Shown here one piece after another: positions 6,658 through 14,702 of a stretch of 19,230 bases of DNA. The notes under the pieces were generated by a model. That model was not told the origin of the DNA. It searched no databases and saw only the letters and a list, made by a program, of their open reading frames with translations. Position 1 is the first letter of the stretch, and the number at the start of each line of letters is the position of its first letter. Location: contig CAYUVK010000100.1 in assembly GCA_964448105.1 (NCBI GenBank), positions 1 to 19,230 of the forward strand, in the 5' to 3' direction. The DNA is from CAVQBP01 sp964448105. GTDB lineage: Bacteria > Bacteroidota > Ignavibacteria > Ignavibacteriales > Ignavibacteriaceae. A program made the translations under genes and the position numbers.

Positions 6658-8514
6658 TTATTCATTACTAATTTTAAATTTAATACCTGTTACAATCCAT
6701 CTGCCCGGTAAAGGAACTCCGCTTACCTGTTCATATGATTTATTAAACAAATTTGTTGCTTTAATAAATAAATCAAATTTTCCAATTTCTCTTGATATTT
6801 GTGAATCAACAACAAAATGATCTTCAAAATTTATCCGATCTTCATATCTAAATAACCAGCTTTGGCGGATTCTAAACCACCAATAATTTTCAATGTTCAA
6901 AATTAATTGATTCCTTAGAAAATCAAGAAGATATTCAGATTCAAAGGATTCGTTTTTTTTGTCGGAATTTAAAAAGGTATAATCAACTCCAAACTTATAT
7001 AACGGGAAATCTCTAATAAATAAATTCGGATTAATAGAAAGATTTATTTCAATACCATCAGTATTAATTTTTGAAATATTCCTTGCTGTCCAAGGTTCAT
7101 CGGTATTATTTCTTACCCAATCTATTAAATTTTTTCCTTCTTTTCTAAATAAACTTATCCTAGCAGAGAATTTATTATTTATATAATTAATTCCCGTTTC
7201 AAAATTCAATGTTTCTTCCGGTTTTAAATTTGCATTCCCCTGACTTGCCGGCGATGAGTAATAAAGTTCTGTATAAGTTGGAATTCTAAAAGCTTTACCG
7301 ATTGATCCATATATTCTAATATTGTTAGAGAAACTATATCCCAAATCCAAACCCGGCCAAAATTTCCAGCCCAAATCTGAATAATTATATAAGAATGCAC
7401 CGGTAATTATAGTTAAGTTTTTAACAGAGGAAATTTTTTGTTCTGCATAAATACCCTTTTTGATCCGGGAATGATCTCCCAGGTTTGTACTTTTTATTTC
7501 GTCATTTACATATTCTCCGCCTAATGAAGTAGTTCCAAATTCCGAATTAATTGAAGATTGCAATTCTGCGCCATAGACATTTGTCTGATGTATATTTTGA
7601 TAAAATTCAGGATGTATATAATCTAATAAATAATTATCATCATTTCTTCGCCAGTAAGCTTTTGGAGAAATTGAAAAGATTTCATTCCCAAAATCCGAAC
7701 TTAAATTTAGAAATTTTGTTGTAGTATGCTCCCACTGGTTGGGATATTTAACTGAATAAAATCCATTTGCCCCGAACTTATTATCATCATATCCGAAGAA
7801 CAAATTAACTCTTCCATCACCTGCTTTAATAGAGGAATTATACGAAAAATTTATCCTATCAAAATTAGTATTATGCCTGTAGCCATCTGTTTTTGATTTT
7901 GAGAACGATATATAATTATTTAAGAGACCTAAAGAATATGAACCGCCAATGTTTCCTTCAAAATAACTATGTTCACCCCCTAAAGTCTGGACAAAAAAAG
8001 AGTTATTGTTCCCTTTTTTAGTAATGAAATTAACAACTCCGCTAAAAGCATTGGGACCAAAAACCCGGGACCCCTGCCCTTTTAATATCTCTATTCTCTG
8101 AATATTTTCAAGTGAAAAAGGTAAATTCAAATTATGATGACCGGTTTGAGGATCACTAACTTTTATGCCGTCAATAAGGATTAATATTTCTTCAAAATTA
8201 CCGCCGCGAATATTGACATCGGCCTGCACTCCACTAATACCTCTTTGTCTTAAGTCTACTCCCCCTGCATATTGCAGTAAATCCTGCACACTATTTACCG
8301 GAAATGATTTTATATCATCTTTATTTATTACTATAACATCTCTTGTTATATCGCTAATCGTTATCGGAGATTTACTTGCAGTAACAATTATTTCATTTAA
8401 TTCATAATTTTTAGTTTGAGCATTAATCGAAATAATACCCAAATAGAAAATGATAATTAATAAAAAAATAGATCTCTTATCCGGCTTCGATAAGAAGATA
8501 AATAATAAAGACAT
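6658..8514 (-). CDS. TonB-dependent outer-membrane receptor (BtuB-like)
   Basis: A 618-aa outer-membrane active-transport receptor. An N-terminal hydrophobic segment (about residues 15-33, ending ISINAQ) looks like a signal peptide. Next comes a TonB-box-like stretch, NEIIVTASK. The plug domain follows, with VNSVQDLLQYAGGVDLRQRG, DVNIRGGNFEEILILIDG, and EILKGQGSRVFGPNAFSGVVNFIT (about 70-168). The rest is alternating-pattern beta-barrel sequence ending near GRWIVTGIKFKI. The plug wording resembles vitamin B12 receptors of the BtuB group, but the ligand cannot be decided here, and no cobalamin riboswitch fits the 79-bp upstream gap. It lies just downstream of the hybrid kinase on the same strand and could share its transcript. 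TonB-ExbBD partners are not in the window. Confidence 0.92.
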   Translation of the reverse strand: MSLLFIFLSKPDKRSIFLLIIIFYLGIISINAQTKNYELNEIIVTASKSPITISDITRDVIVINKDDIKSFPVNSVQDLLQYAGGVDLRQRGISGVQADVNIRGGNFEEILILIDGIKVSDPQTGHHNLNLPFSLENIQRIEILKGQGSRVFGPNAFSGVVNFITKKGNNNSFFVQTLGGEHSYFEGNIGGSYSLGLLNNYISFSKSKTDGYRHNTNFDRINFSYNSSIKAGDGRVNLFFGYDDNKFGANGFYSVKYPNQWEHTTTKFLNLSSDFGNEIFSISPKAYWRRNDDNYLLDYIHPEFYQNIHQTNVYGAELQSSINSEFGTTSLGGEYVNDEIKSTNLGDHSRIKKGIYAEQKISSVKNLTIITGAFLYNYSDLGWKFWPGLDLGYSFSNNIRIYGSIGKAFRIPTYTELYYSSPASQGNANLKPEETLNFETGINYINNKFSARISLFRKEGKNLIDWVRNNTDEPWTARNISKINTDGIEINLSINPNLFIRDFPLYKFGVDYTFLNSDKKNESFESEYLLDFLRNQLILNIENYWWFRIRQSWLFRYEDRINFEDHFVVDSQISREIGKFDLFIKATNLFNKSYEQVSGVPLPGRWIVTGIKFKISNE

Positions 8515-8593
8515 AATTCAGTCTATTATAATTTCATTAATAATTTCTTAGAAAATAAAAACAAAGATAAAAATAGAAATAAGGTATGCAAAA

Positions 8594-11500
8594 TTAGAAC
8601 AGCTTTTTAAGAGATTCAATCATATTGTCATGAAAAATAGGCTTGGAAATAAAATCATCAAACCCGGTGGAAATAAATTTTTCCTTATCCCCCGGTAGTA
8701 AGTAAGCTGTAGCAGCTATTATTGGCGTGTTTTCAAAACCGGAGATTCTATGAATAAATTTTAAAGCATCAATTCCGTTGTAATCTCCTTGCAGGTTTAT
8801 ATCGAGCAAAATGAAATCGAAATTTTTAGTTTCCAAAATTGGAATTGCTTCCTCTAAGCTTGTTGCAAATTGTATCTCCTTCAATTCACTCATTTGAAAG
8901 TTAAAGAGTATTTGGGAATCTATTTGATCTTCAACATACAAACATCTCAATTTGGATAAATCAATTTTTTTTGCGGACATGTTTTTAGGAACTTCTTCAA
9001 CTAAAATGTCCGATTCTTTTAACTCTTTTAGAGATTCAAAGTCAAAAGCTTCATGAAATTTCTCGCTTACATTTCCGCTAAGCTCTTTTTCAACCGGAAG
9101 ATTCTCATCCAGCCATCTTTCGTCTACATGTTCCTCTTTTTCAATTTCAATTTTAGAATCCGTTGCAATTTTACCTTGCACTTTTAAATCCGTTGGGAAA
9201 ATAAACCCGAATTCTTTCCTGTCATTTTCCTCAATTATTTTGACAGAACCATTAAGTAATCTTAAAAGTTTTTTTATTAAAAGGATAGTAAACTTTGAAA
9301 TGCCAAGGTTTTTATTTTTTGAAGAACCTCCATAAATAAATGTATTTAATTTATTGATTAATTCTTCCGAGGTAAAAGAGTAATTATCTTTAATTATAAT
9401 AATAAAATTTTCATCATCATATTGGTAAGCTGATAAATAAATTTTATCTTCCTTGCTTGTCTGTGAAGTTAACATAAATAACAGATAGATTAAATTTTGT
9501 AATTTTTGGCCATCGGATTTAAATACTAATGAAGATGAGATTTTCCCATAAGATAATTGGAAATTCTTTTTAGCGACAAGATTATTTATATCCTTTTGGA
9601 TACCATCTATTATATCTGTTATCTTAATTTCTTCAATATTCAGATTAATATTTATATCGGAAAGATTAACAAAATCAATAATAGTATTCATAGTGTTAAG
9701 CAAATTAATTCTATTTTGATTTATTATATCGCTTGCTTCTTTCTGTTCCGGAGTTAAAACTTCAATACTTTCAGTCAAATCCTGCACAAAACCTAAAATA
9801 ACATTAATAGGAGTTAATATTTCGTGAAACATACTTGAGAGAATTGCCGGATCATTCATTAAAGATTCTTCCGGAACTTGCCGCTCTGGTTTTTCTTCAG
9901 AAGTTTTAACTTCATTTAAAGGTTCTTGTTTCTCATATTTAGCTAAAATCACAAATGAATCAATTTCATTTTTATAATTAATAATTGGGACTGCGTTTAC
10001 TTCAAAATTATTAAATTTACCTTTGCGGTTTTTTATATCTGCAGTTAATGAAACAATATTATATGACTGAGGTTTAAAGATTTCATTATTTACAAATGCC
10101 CTCTTATCATCATTAAATAAAGTGGCGAAGGAAGTATTTTCCAATTCTTGTTTAGAATAATCAAGGATATTAGTAACCTGATTATTTATGTAAGTTATAA
10201 AACCGGTCGGGTCTGTTACAAATAATAAAGTATCGGTATTATCAAAAACAGCTTTATATAGCTTGTTGTTTTTTTCAAGCTCCACTTTTTTTGTAACATC
10301 CTTAACGACATTAAGTCCTGCTGCTTTACTTTTATATAAAATTGAAATTTTACTCAATTCAATTAATATTTTTGAACCATCTTTTTTCTTGTGATTATAA
10401 GGACCGTTAAAAACTCCCTCTTTAATATTTTCAGTAGTAAGTTCAAGAAGTGTCTGCATATCTTCTTCGGTATATAAGTCGGTCATATCGAGGTTTAAAA
10501 ATTCTTCTCTTGTATAACCATATAATTTTAAAGCAGCATCGTTAACGGCGAGGAATTTCAAGTTCTCTTTATTAAATATAAAAACAGGGAAAGGATTTTC
10601 ATGCAAAAGTTTATCATTTATTTGCAGATTTGAGTCATCCATCTTTTCAATTACAGGAATCTTTTCTTCAAAACTCATTGAAGTTCCGCAGTATAAATTT
10701 TCAGAATAAACTTTTCTAAGCTTGATAAGTAGATTTTTTTCTTCTTCTTTAGTTTCCAACAAATCTTCGTCTAAAGATGATCTTATAAACCCGGAAATTT
10801 TTTCCGATATATTTAGCGGCAAAAATTTGAAATATTCTGTCTTTGTTAAATCAATAAACTTATTACCATAAAGTTTGCTAAACTCAGCATTAAAATATTT
10901 TATTCGATTCTTTTCATCTATAAATGCTATAGGGCAGGATATATGGTCAAGCACATCTTTAAAGGATACATCCATTTCCGGAATCTTATGTTTTTCTAAT
11001 TTCCGCTGTCCAATTCCAACAATTGCAATTATTTTGTTTTCCGGATCAAATAAAGGAATTTCTATAGTTTCGAATTCATCCAGATTATTTATCGGACCGA
11101 AACGCAGACCATCAAGTATTATACAATTTGCCGATTCAATTATATATTGATTAATTGATTGCTGGAAATTTGTAAGATAAGGTGGAATAAAATTGCTTTC
11201 TTTTTTCCCTTCTATTTGATTGACATTTAATCCTAAGGAACCGGAGACTTTATCATTAACAAGAATATAATTCCCCTGTTCATTTTTAATCCAGAAAAAT
11301 TCCTCAAGCTTATCGGCAGATTTTCTTGCTTTATTTTTACTAATAAATGTAAATGGATAATTGGATTTTATTTCCTCAATTACATCTAAAACTTCTTGAT
11401 TATTAATTACCTTATCGATTTCTTTAATTTTTATTTTTAGAGATGTTTTGTTAATCGATGTCTTGTTTTCTAAAAGTTTTATTGTAAATAATATCAGGAT

Positions 11501-11818
11501 TTCATCATTCTTAATAAATTGGTTCGCTATTAATTGAATATTGAACTTGCTGCCGTTATTTAAACCAAGTTCTAAAACTTCTTCAATCCTGATATTTATT
11601 TCAGGTAATTTATGAAATAGTTCGCTTATTTTTTCTGAAGTAGATCGATCAAGAAGATCATAAAAATTTCCCGGTTCCCCATGGAAAGAAAAGAAAATTG
11701 AAGCCTGATTATTGAAGGAAAGAATATTTCCTTGCCGATCCAAAAGTAAAAATGGATCTCTTATGTTTTCTTTAAAAATATCTATTAATTCTCTATTTGT
11801 ATTTATTAAATTCTGCAT
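8594..11818 (-). CDS. Soluble multi-PAS hybrid histidine kinase with eroded ATP-binding domain and C-terminal receiver
   Basis: A 1074-aa protein with no membrane segment. Up to five PAS-like sensor modules precede the kinase core, at about residues 10-115, 155-275, 283-385, 405-510 and 520-630; the fourth and fifth are clearest, the others weak. The HisKA helix has His665 in MFHEILTPINVILGF. The HATPase-like region (about 765-875) has lost both N-box asparagines (LQNLIYLLFMLTSQ) and the G1 glycines (KDNYSFTS, only Asp811 kept), and G2 is reduced to NLGISKF. A variable acidic linker leads to a full receiver domain (about 957-1074) with Glu963/Asp964, phospho-acceptor Asp1006, Thr1037 and Lys1059. 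It may sense a cytosolic signal and take phosphate from, or pass it to, a partner rather than autophosphorylate. The TonB receptor follows 79 bp downstream. No Shine-Dalgarno is seen. Confidence 0.9.
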   Translation of the reverse strand: MQNLINTNRELIDIFKENIRDPFLLLDRQGNILSFNNQASIFFSFHGEPGNFYDLLDRSTSEKISELFHKLPEINIRIEEVLELGLNNGSKFNIQLIANQFIKNDEILILFTIKLLENKTSINKTSLKIKIKEIDKVINNQEVLDVIEEIKSNYPFTFISKNKARKSADKLEEFFWIKNEQGNYILVNDKVSGSLGLNVNQIEGKKESNFIPPYLTNFQQSINQYIIESANCIILDGLRFGPINNLDEFETIEIPLFDPENKIIAIVGIGQRKLEKHKIPEMDVSFKDVLDHISCPIAFIDEKNRIKYFNAEFSKLYGNKFIDLTKTEYFKFLPLNISEKISGFIRSSLDEDLLETKEEEKNLLIKLRKVYSENLYCGTSMSFEEKIPVIEKMDDSNLQINDKLLHENPFPVFIFNKENLKFLAVNDAALKLYGYTREEFLNLDMTDLYTEEDMQTLLELTTENIKEGVFNGPYNHKKKDGSKILIELSKISILYKSKAAGLNVVKDVTKKVELEKNNKLYKAVFDNTDTLLFVTDPTGFITYINNQVTNILDYSKQELENTSFATLFNDDKRAFVNNEIFKPQSYNIVSLTADIKNRKGKFNNFEVNAVPIINYKNEIDSFVILAKYEKQEPLNEVKTSEEKPERQVPEESLMNDPAILSSMFHEILTPINVILGFVQDLTESIEVLTPEQKEASDIINQNRINLLNTMNTIIDFVNLSDININLNIEEIKITDIIDGIQKDINNLVAKKNFQLSYGKISSSLVFKSDGQKLQNLIYLLFMLTSQTSKEDKIYLSAYQYDDENFIIIIKDNYSFTSEELINKLNTFIYGGSSKNKNLGISKFTILLIKKLLRLLNGSVKIIEENDRKEFGFIFPTDLKVQGKIATDSKIEIEKEEHVDERWLDENLPVEKELSGNVSEKFHEAFDFESLKELKESDILVEEVPKNMSAKKIDLSKLRCLYVEDQIDSQILFNFQMSELKEIQFATSLEEAIPILETKNFDFILLDINLQGDYNGIDALKFIHRISGFENTPIIAATAYLLPGDKEKFISTGFDDFISKPIFHDNMIESLKKLF

Positions 11819-12154
11819 TAAAAGGTGGATTTAGTTTGATTAAAAATAGAGTAAAAATTTTATAATTTCATTAAAATAGAACACACAAAATTTTATCAAC
11901 AGATTTAGTACCAACATTTTTTCAAAATTTAAAACAAAATGTTTTTATTTATAAATAAAGTTATAAAAACCTTTAATATTTAATTTTTCTTACCTGATTT
12001 CAGTTATAAATCTAAAACTCTTATTAAAAAATTAAACAGGATTTTCAAATTATTAGTATATAATTAATACATTTTTAGAATCAATGTATTAATTTGATAC
12101 TCAAAATTTTGTTAAAAAAATTCTTTTATACTCTTTTTATTAAATTTGTTTATC
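11819..12154. other. AT-rich intergenic region, no gene seen
   Basis: This 336-bp gap lies between the start of the hybrid kinase and the end of the cupin gene, both on the minus strand. It should hold the kinase promoter and perhaps the cupin terminator. It contains a perfect 16-bp palindrome TTTATTTATAAATAAA (11944-11959) and a perfect 12-bp inverted repeat (12062-12094). No supported reading frame, RNA or promoter consensus was recognised. Confidence 0.6.
12062..12094. terminator. Perfect 12-bp inverted repeat downstream of the cupin gene
   Basis: AATTAATACATT (12062-12073) pairs completely with AATGTATTAATT (12083-12094) around a 9-nt loop. It lies about 60 bp past the cupin stop. No long T-run follows on the minus strand, so it may be a weak terminator, an operator for the kinase gene or an mRNA-end stabiliser. 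Confidence 0.4.
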
Positions 12155-12490
12155 TTATTCAAATCTATCATTTTTTGTAGTAGGATGAGAAATTACAATG
12201 AATTTTAAGGGTTCATTAGTATTGTTAAATATTCTATGTTTTAAATTTGGTTTTATGTACAATGATTGATTGGTTAATACTTTATATTTCTTATTAGCAA
12301 CCTCAAATTCAGCTAGCCCGGCAATAACATAAAACAACTGCTTTGCATTTTTATGAAAGTGAAGTTTTTCAGAAGTATGCGGAGGCATTTCTTCTTCAAT
12401 AACTGTAAAATCATTTACATCGATTAATCTCCAACTCTGGCAATTTTCCCCCCAATAATAATGTTCGGAATTTTTTTTATCTTTTACCAT
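12155..12490 (-). CDS. Small single-domain cupin protein
   Basis: A 111-aa protein made of one cupin barrel. Motif 1 is HFHKNAKQLFYVIAG, with the two metal-ligand histidines but Gln at the position where Glu is usual. Motif 2 is IKPNLKHRIFN, with the third ligand histidine and Asn replacing the usual Gly. It is probably a cytoplasmic metal-binding protein. Such short cupins include mannose-6-phosphate isomerase-like enzymes, sugar-binding domains and uncharacterised regulators, so the substrate is unknown. It starts 34 bp after the stop of the small membrane protein and is probably co-transcribed with it. A perfect 12-bp palindrome occupies the bases directly before the ATG, and no Shine-Dalgarno is seen. 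Confidence 0.85.
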   Translation of the reverse strand: MVKDKKNSEHYYWGENCQSWRLIDVNDFTVIEEEMPPHTSEKLHFHKNAKQLFYVIAGLAEFEVANKKYKVLTNQSLYIKPNLKHRIFNNTNEPLKFIVISHPTTKNDRFE

Positions 12491-12502
12491 TATAGATCTA
12501 TA
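12491..12502. promoter_or_regulatory. 12-bp palindrome abutting the cupin start codon
   Basis: TATAGATCTATA is self-complementary and touches the ATG of the cupin gene, where a ribosome-binding site would be expected. It could be an operator or a small hairpin affecting translation. Chance occurrence in AT-rich DNA is possible. Confidence 0.25.
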
Positions 12503-12524
12503 GCTATTTATTACTCATAAACTC

Positions 12525-12971
12525 TTAACGCCATCCCAAAGTTCCTGGCTCTTTATCTCCTTTTGCCGGTTTATATCCGTCAGAAGTATATTTTAAAAAT
12601 TTGAAGTCTATAGTTTTTTCTTCTTTCACAATATTTTTTTCTTTGTTATTAACCTCTTCCTCAATTTTCTTTGTATATAATTCTGAGGGATTAATCTTTT
12701 TTTCTTTTCTTTGTTGATACAGCATTATTTCATCCCCATCAATAATCGAGATGTGTGAATTTTTTGTTTTATCTCCCGCTACTTTTAATGATTCTTTAAC
12801 GGGATTTGTTATGGGAACATTTTCACTGTTTTCATTTAACAATTTATTTTCTTTTATTCTTTCCTTTGATCTTCTTCCTAATTTGTAGAATATTATGGCA
12901 GCAACTAATACTAATAATACTGCCAATAAGGAAACAATAATGATGAATTGTAAACCAGGTATTATTTCCAT
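12525..12971 (-). CDS. Small single-pass membrane protein, function unknown
   Basis: 148 residues with one hydrophobic helix at about 7-29 followed by Arg/Lys-rich residues (KLGRRSKER), which predicts a short outside N-terminus and a cytoplasmic C-terminal part. The remainder is highly charged and probably largely disordered or coiled (KKIEEEVNNKEKN). It ends in a more distinctive tail, LKYTSDGYKPAKGDKEPG plus LGWR. GAGGG four bases before the ATG is a credible ribosome-binding site, and the start is supported by the position of the helix. I do not recognise a family. It is followed after 34 bp by the cupin. The upstream neighbour is the KaiC-like ATPase, after a likely terminator, so this gene probably has its own promoter. 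Confidence 0.75.
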   Translation of the reverse strand: MEIIPGLQFIIIVSLLAVLLVLVAAIIFYKLGRRSKERIKENKLLNENSENVPITNPVKESLKVAGDKTKNSHISIIDGDEIMLYQQRKEKKINPSELYTKKIEEEVNNKEKNIVKEEKTIDFKFLKYTSDGYKPAKGDKEPGTLGWR

Positions 12972-13179
12972 TTTGCCCTCATTTGAAATAATATTTAACA
13001 GGAAAGAGAAATTTGCTTTTTAGTAAGTTAAATGTATTCTTTATTATTGCTCAACAATATTCTAATTAATATAAAATAAAAATGTCATTTAATTTTGCTG
13101 AGAATAGGAAATAGTTTAATTGTTTAAAATAAAAAAAGATAATTAAAAATTAAATAACTTTTAATATTTTAGTAAAAAA

Positions 13180-13200
13180 AGTTTAATTTACTTTTAAACT
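13180..13200 (-). terminator. Rho-independent-type terminator of the KaiC-like ATPase gene
   Basis: On the minus strand, AGTTTAA and TTAAACT form a perfect 7-bp stem around a 7-nt loop, followed directly by a run of seven T. It begins 28 bp after the stop codon of the ATPase gene. The stem is AT-rich, as is usual for this genome. Confidence 0.55.
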
Positions 13201-13227
13201 GTCCATAATACTCATATCAATAAATAC

Positions 13228-14448
13228 TCACAGAAATCGGGAATACCTGATTACCCCTCCTTCTTCCACCCAAAGTTTTTTTAAAATATCGTCAGATGTA
13301 TTAATAGTTTCATCAATTGTAACAAAATTAATTAAAATATTTTCAGACATTTTTTTTAAATCATCCGGTTCATTTACGGGCAGATTGCTTTTAACTCTTG
13401 CTAATATATTAAAATTCTCATTTTCATCTTTTAAAACTAAAACAATAATTTTATCGTTAAAGAGACTTATTTTATCTTTCCTATCAATAGAAAGTCTTAT
13501 TACATTTTTTAACTGGTTCATACTCAATAAACCGCTTTTCTCAGCTTCTTTTTCCAGGAAAAATGACATTATCGAAAATTTCTGCTTCGTACTTTTATAA
13601 AAAGCGATTTGATTGTTAATGTATAAACTGAGTTCATCTATAGTATAAAAATTAAGACCGGAATAAACATCGGGGAGCTCTATTTCCGATAATTTCTTAT
13701 AAGTTGCCTCCAAAGGTTGTTTAATAGTCTCGACATTTTTATCAACCCGTATATTCTCAGTTGAAATTCCTTTGTAAGGAATTAAATAATAATTTGCACT
13801 ATATTTTCCTTCTATATGTCCTACATTAGGTATTATCGTCATTATCCCGCTTTTTATTTTTAATTCATTTTCAGCTTTTTCCAATATGATTGAGCCTGTA
13901 GATTCGGCAGTTAGCACATCGACTATACTTTTTGAATGACTGGTTGCAGGTTCACCTAAAATAAATAGACTGCTAATATTTGATTCTTCAATTATTTCAA
14001 TTGTTTGCAAGAAAACATTTTTAAGAAGATTTAAATTCTGAAATTCTATAAACGGTGTTAGCTCATCAAATACTATCCTATTTGGATTATACTGTTTTAC
14101 CAGTGCAGCTATATCCGACAGATACTCAACCAGATTTTCATCCGTATTAGTTTGAGAAGCTGGTGGAGATGATACCCGTATAACAATAATTAGATTTTGA
14201 TCCATATATTTTTGAAAATCAAAATTAATTGATGCTGAATGAAACATTAAGTCTTTAGGACGCATTGTTGTAAAAAATAAACAAACTTCTCTCTGCTTAA
14301 TGCATTCCATTAAATATTGAATTCCGAGAAGAGTTTTACCGGATTTGTGCTGCCCTATTAAAAAGTAAGTGCCACCACGATAGAATCCTCCCCAGGATTT
14401 GTCTACCAAGGAAATTCCGGAGGGTACAACCTGAATTTTCTTTTCCAT
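13228..14448 (-). CDS. KaiC/RecA-like ATPase fused to a degenerate GGDEF-like domain
   Basis: A cytoplasmic protein of about 406 aa. Residues 1-240 form a RecA-fold ATPase of the KaiC type: it opens VPSGISLVDKSWGGFYRGG, the Walker A is GQHKSGKT (about 32-39), and the Walker B is NRIVFDE (about 123-129). The catalytic Glu-Glu pair that KaiC has after Walker A is replaced by Thr-Met in FFTTMRPKDL, so ATP hydrolysis may be slow or absent. The last third (about 270-390) has the size and helix-strand rhythm of a GGDEF domain (FYKSTKQKFSIMSFFL, then LKNVIRLSIDRKDKISLFNDKIIVLVL), with FNDKI where GGDEF would be. ATG 14448 is preferred over an in-frame TTG at 14457; GAGGG lies between them, close to the ATG. 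It is probably a regulatory or signalling ATPase, and its partner is unknown. Confidence 0.8.
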   Translation of the reverse strand: MEKKIQVVPSGISLVDKSWGGFYRGGTYFLIGQHKSGKTLLGIQYLMECIKQREVCLFFTTMRPKDLMFHSASINFDFQKYMDQNLIIVIRVSSPPASQTNTDENLVEYLSDIAALVKQYNPNRIVFDELTPFIEFQNLNLLKNVFLQTIEIIEESNISSLFILGEPATSHSKSIVDVLTAESTGSIILEKAENELKIKSGIMTIIPNVGHIEGKYSANYYLIPYKGISTENIRVDKNVETIKQPLEATYKKLSEIELPDVYSGLNFYTIDELSLYINNQIAFYKSTKQKFSIMSFFLEKEAEKSGLLSMNQLKNVIRLSIDRKDKISLFNDKIIVLVLKDENENFNILARVKSNLPVNEPDDLKKMSENILINFVTIDETINTSDDILKKLWVEEGGVIRYSRFL

Positions 14449-14462
14449 AGCCCTCAATTAAT

Positions 14463-14479
14463 GAAGTAATTTTTACTTC
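14463..14479. promoter_or_regulatory. Short hairpin just upstream of the KaiC-like ATPase gene
   Basis: GAAGTAA-TTT-TTACTTC forms a perfect 7-bp stem with a three-base loop, ending 14 bp before the preferred start codon on the minus strand. It may be an operator or a 5'-leader hairpin. No promoter consensus could be assigned with it. Confidence 0.25.
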
Positions 14480-14702
14480 TACTCCATTTTTTATGCCGAG
14501 TTAACTTCTCCTCTTTTAGTGATTAATTTTGGACAGTTCAATATTTCTTAATAAAAAAGAGACAGAAGACGTATAGCTTGTATCAAAATGTTACAATATA
14601 GGGAGGTTATTTTTTTTCTTTGTTATAATCACACAAAATTGATGACTCAGAATAAGATATCCCTTAATTATATATCTTAATCATAAAAAGATTTTAATTT
14701 TA

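Noticed and set aside
8515..8593. Possible cobalamin riboswitch upstream of the BtuB-like receptor
   Set aside because: Only 79 bp separate it from the kinase stop, too short for the roughly 200-nt element, and no conserved box was seen.
14653..14679. 8-bp inverted repeat TAAGATAT/ATATCTTA downstream of the hydroxylase gene
   Set aside because: All but two pairs are A-T and there is no T-run on the minus strand, so chance is likely.
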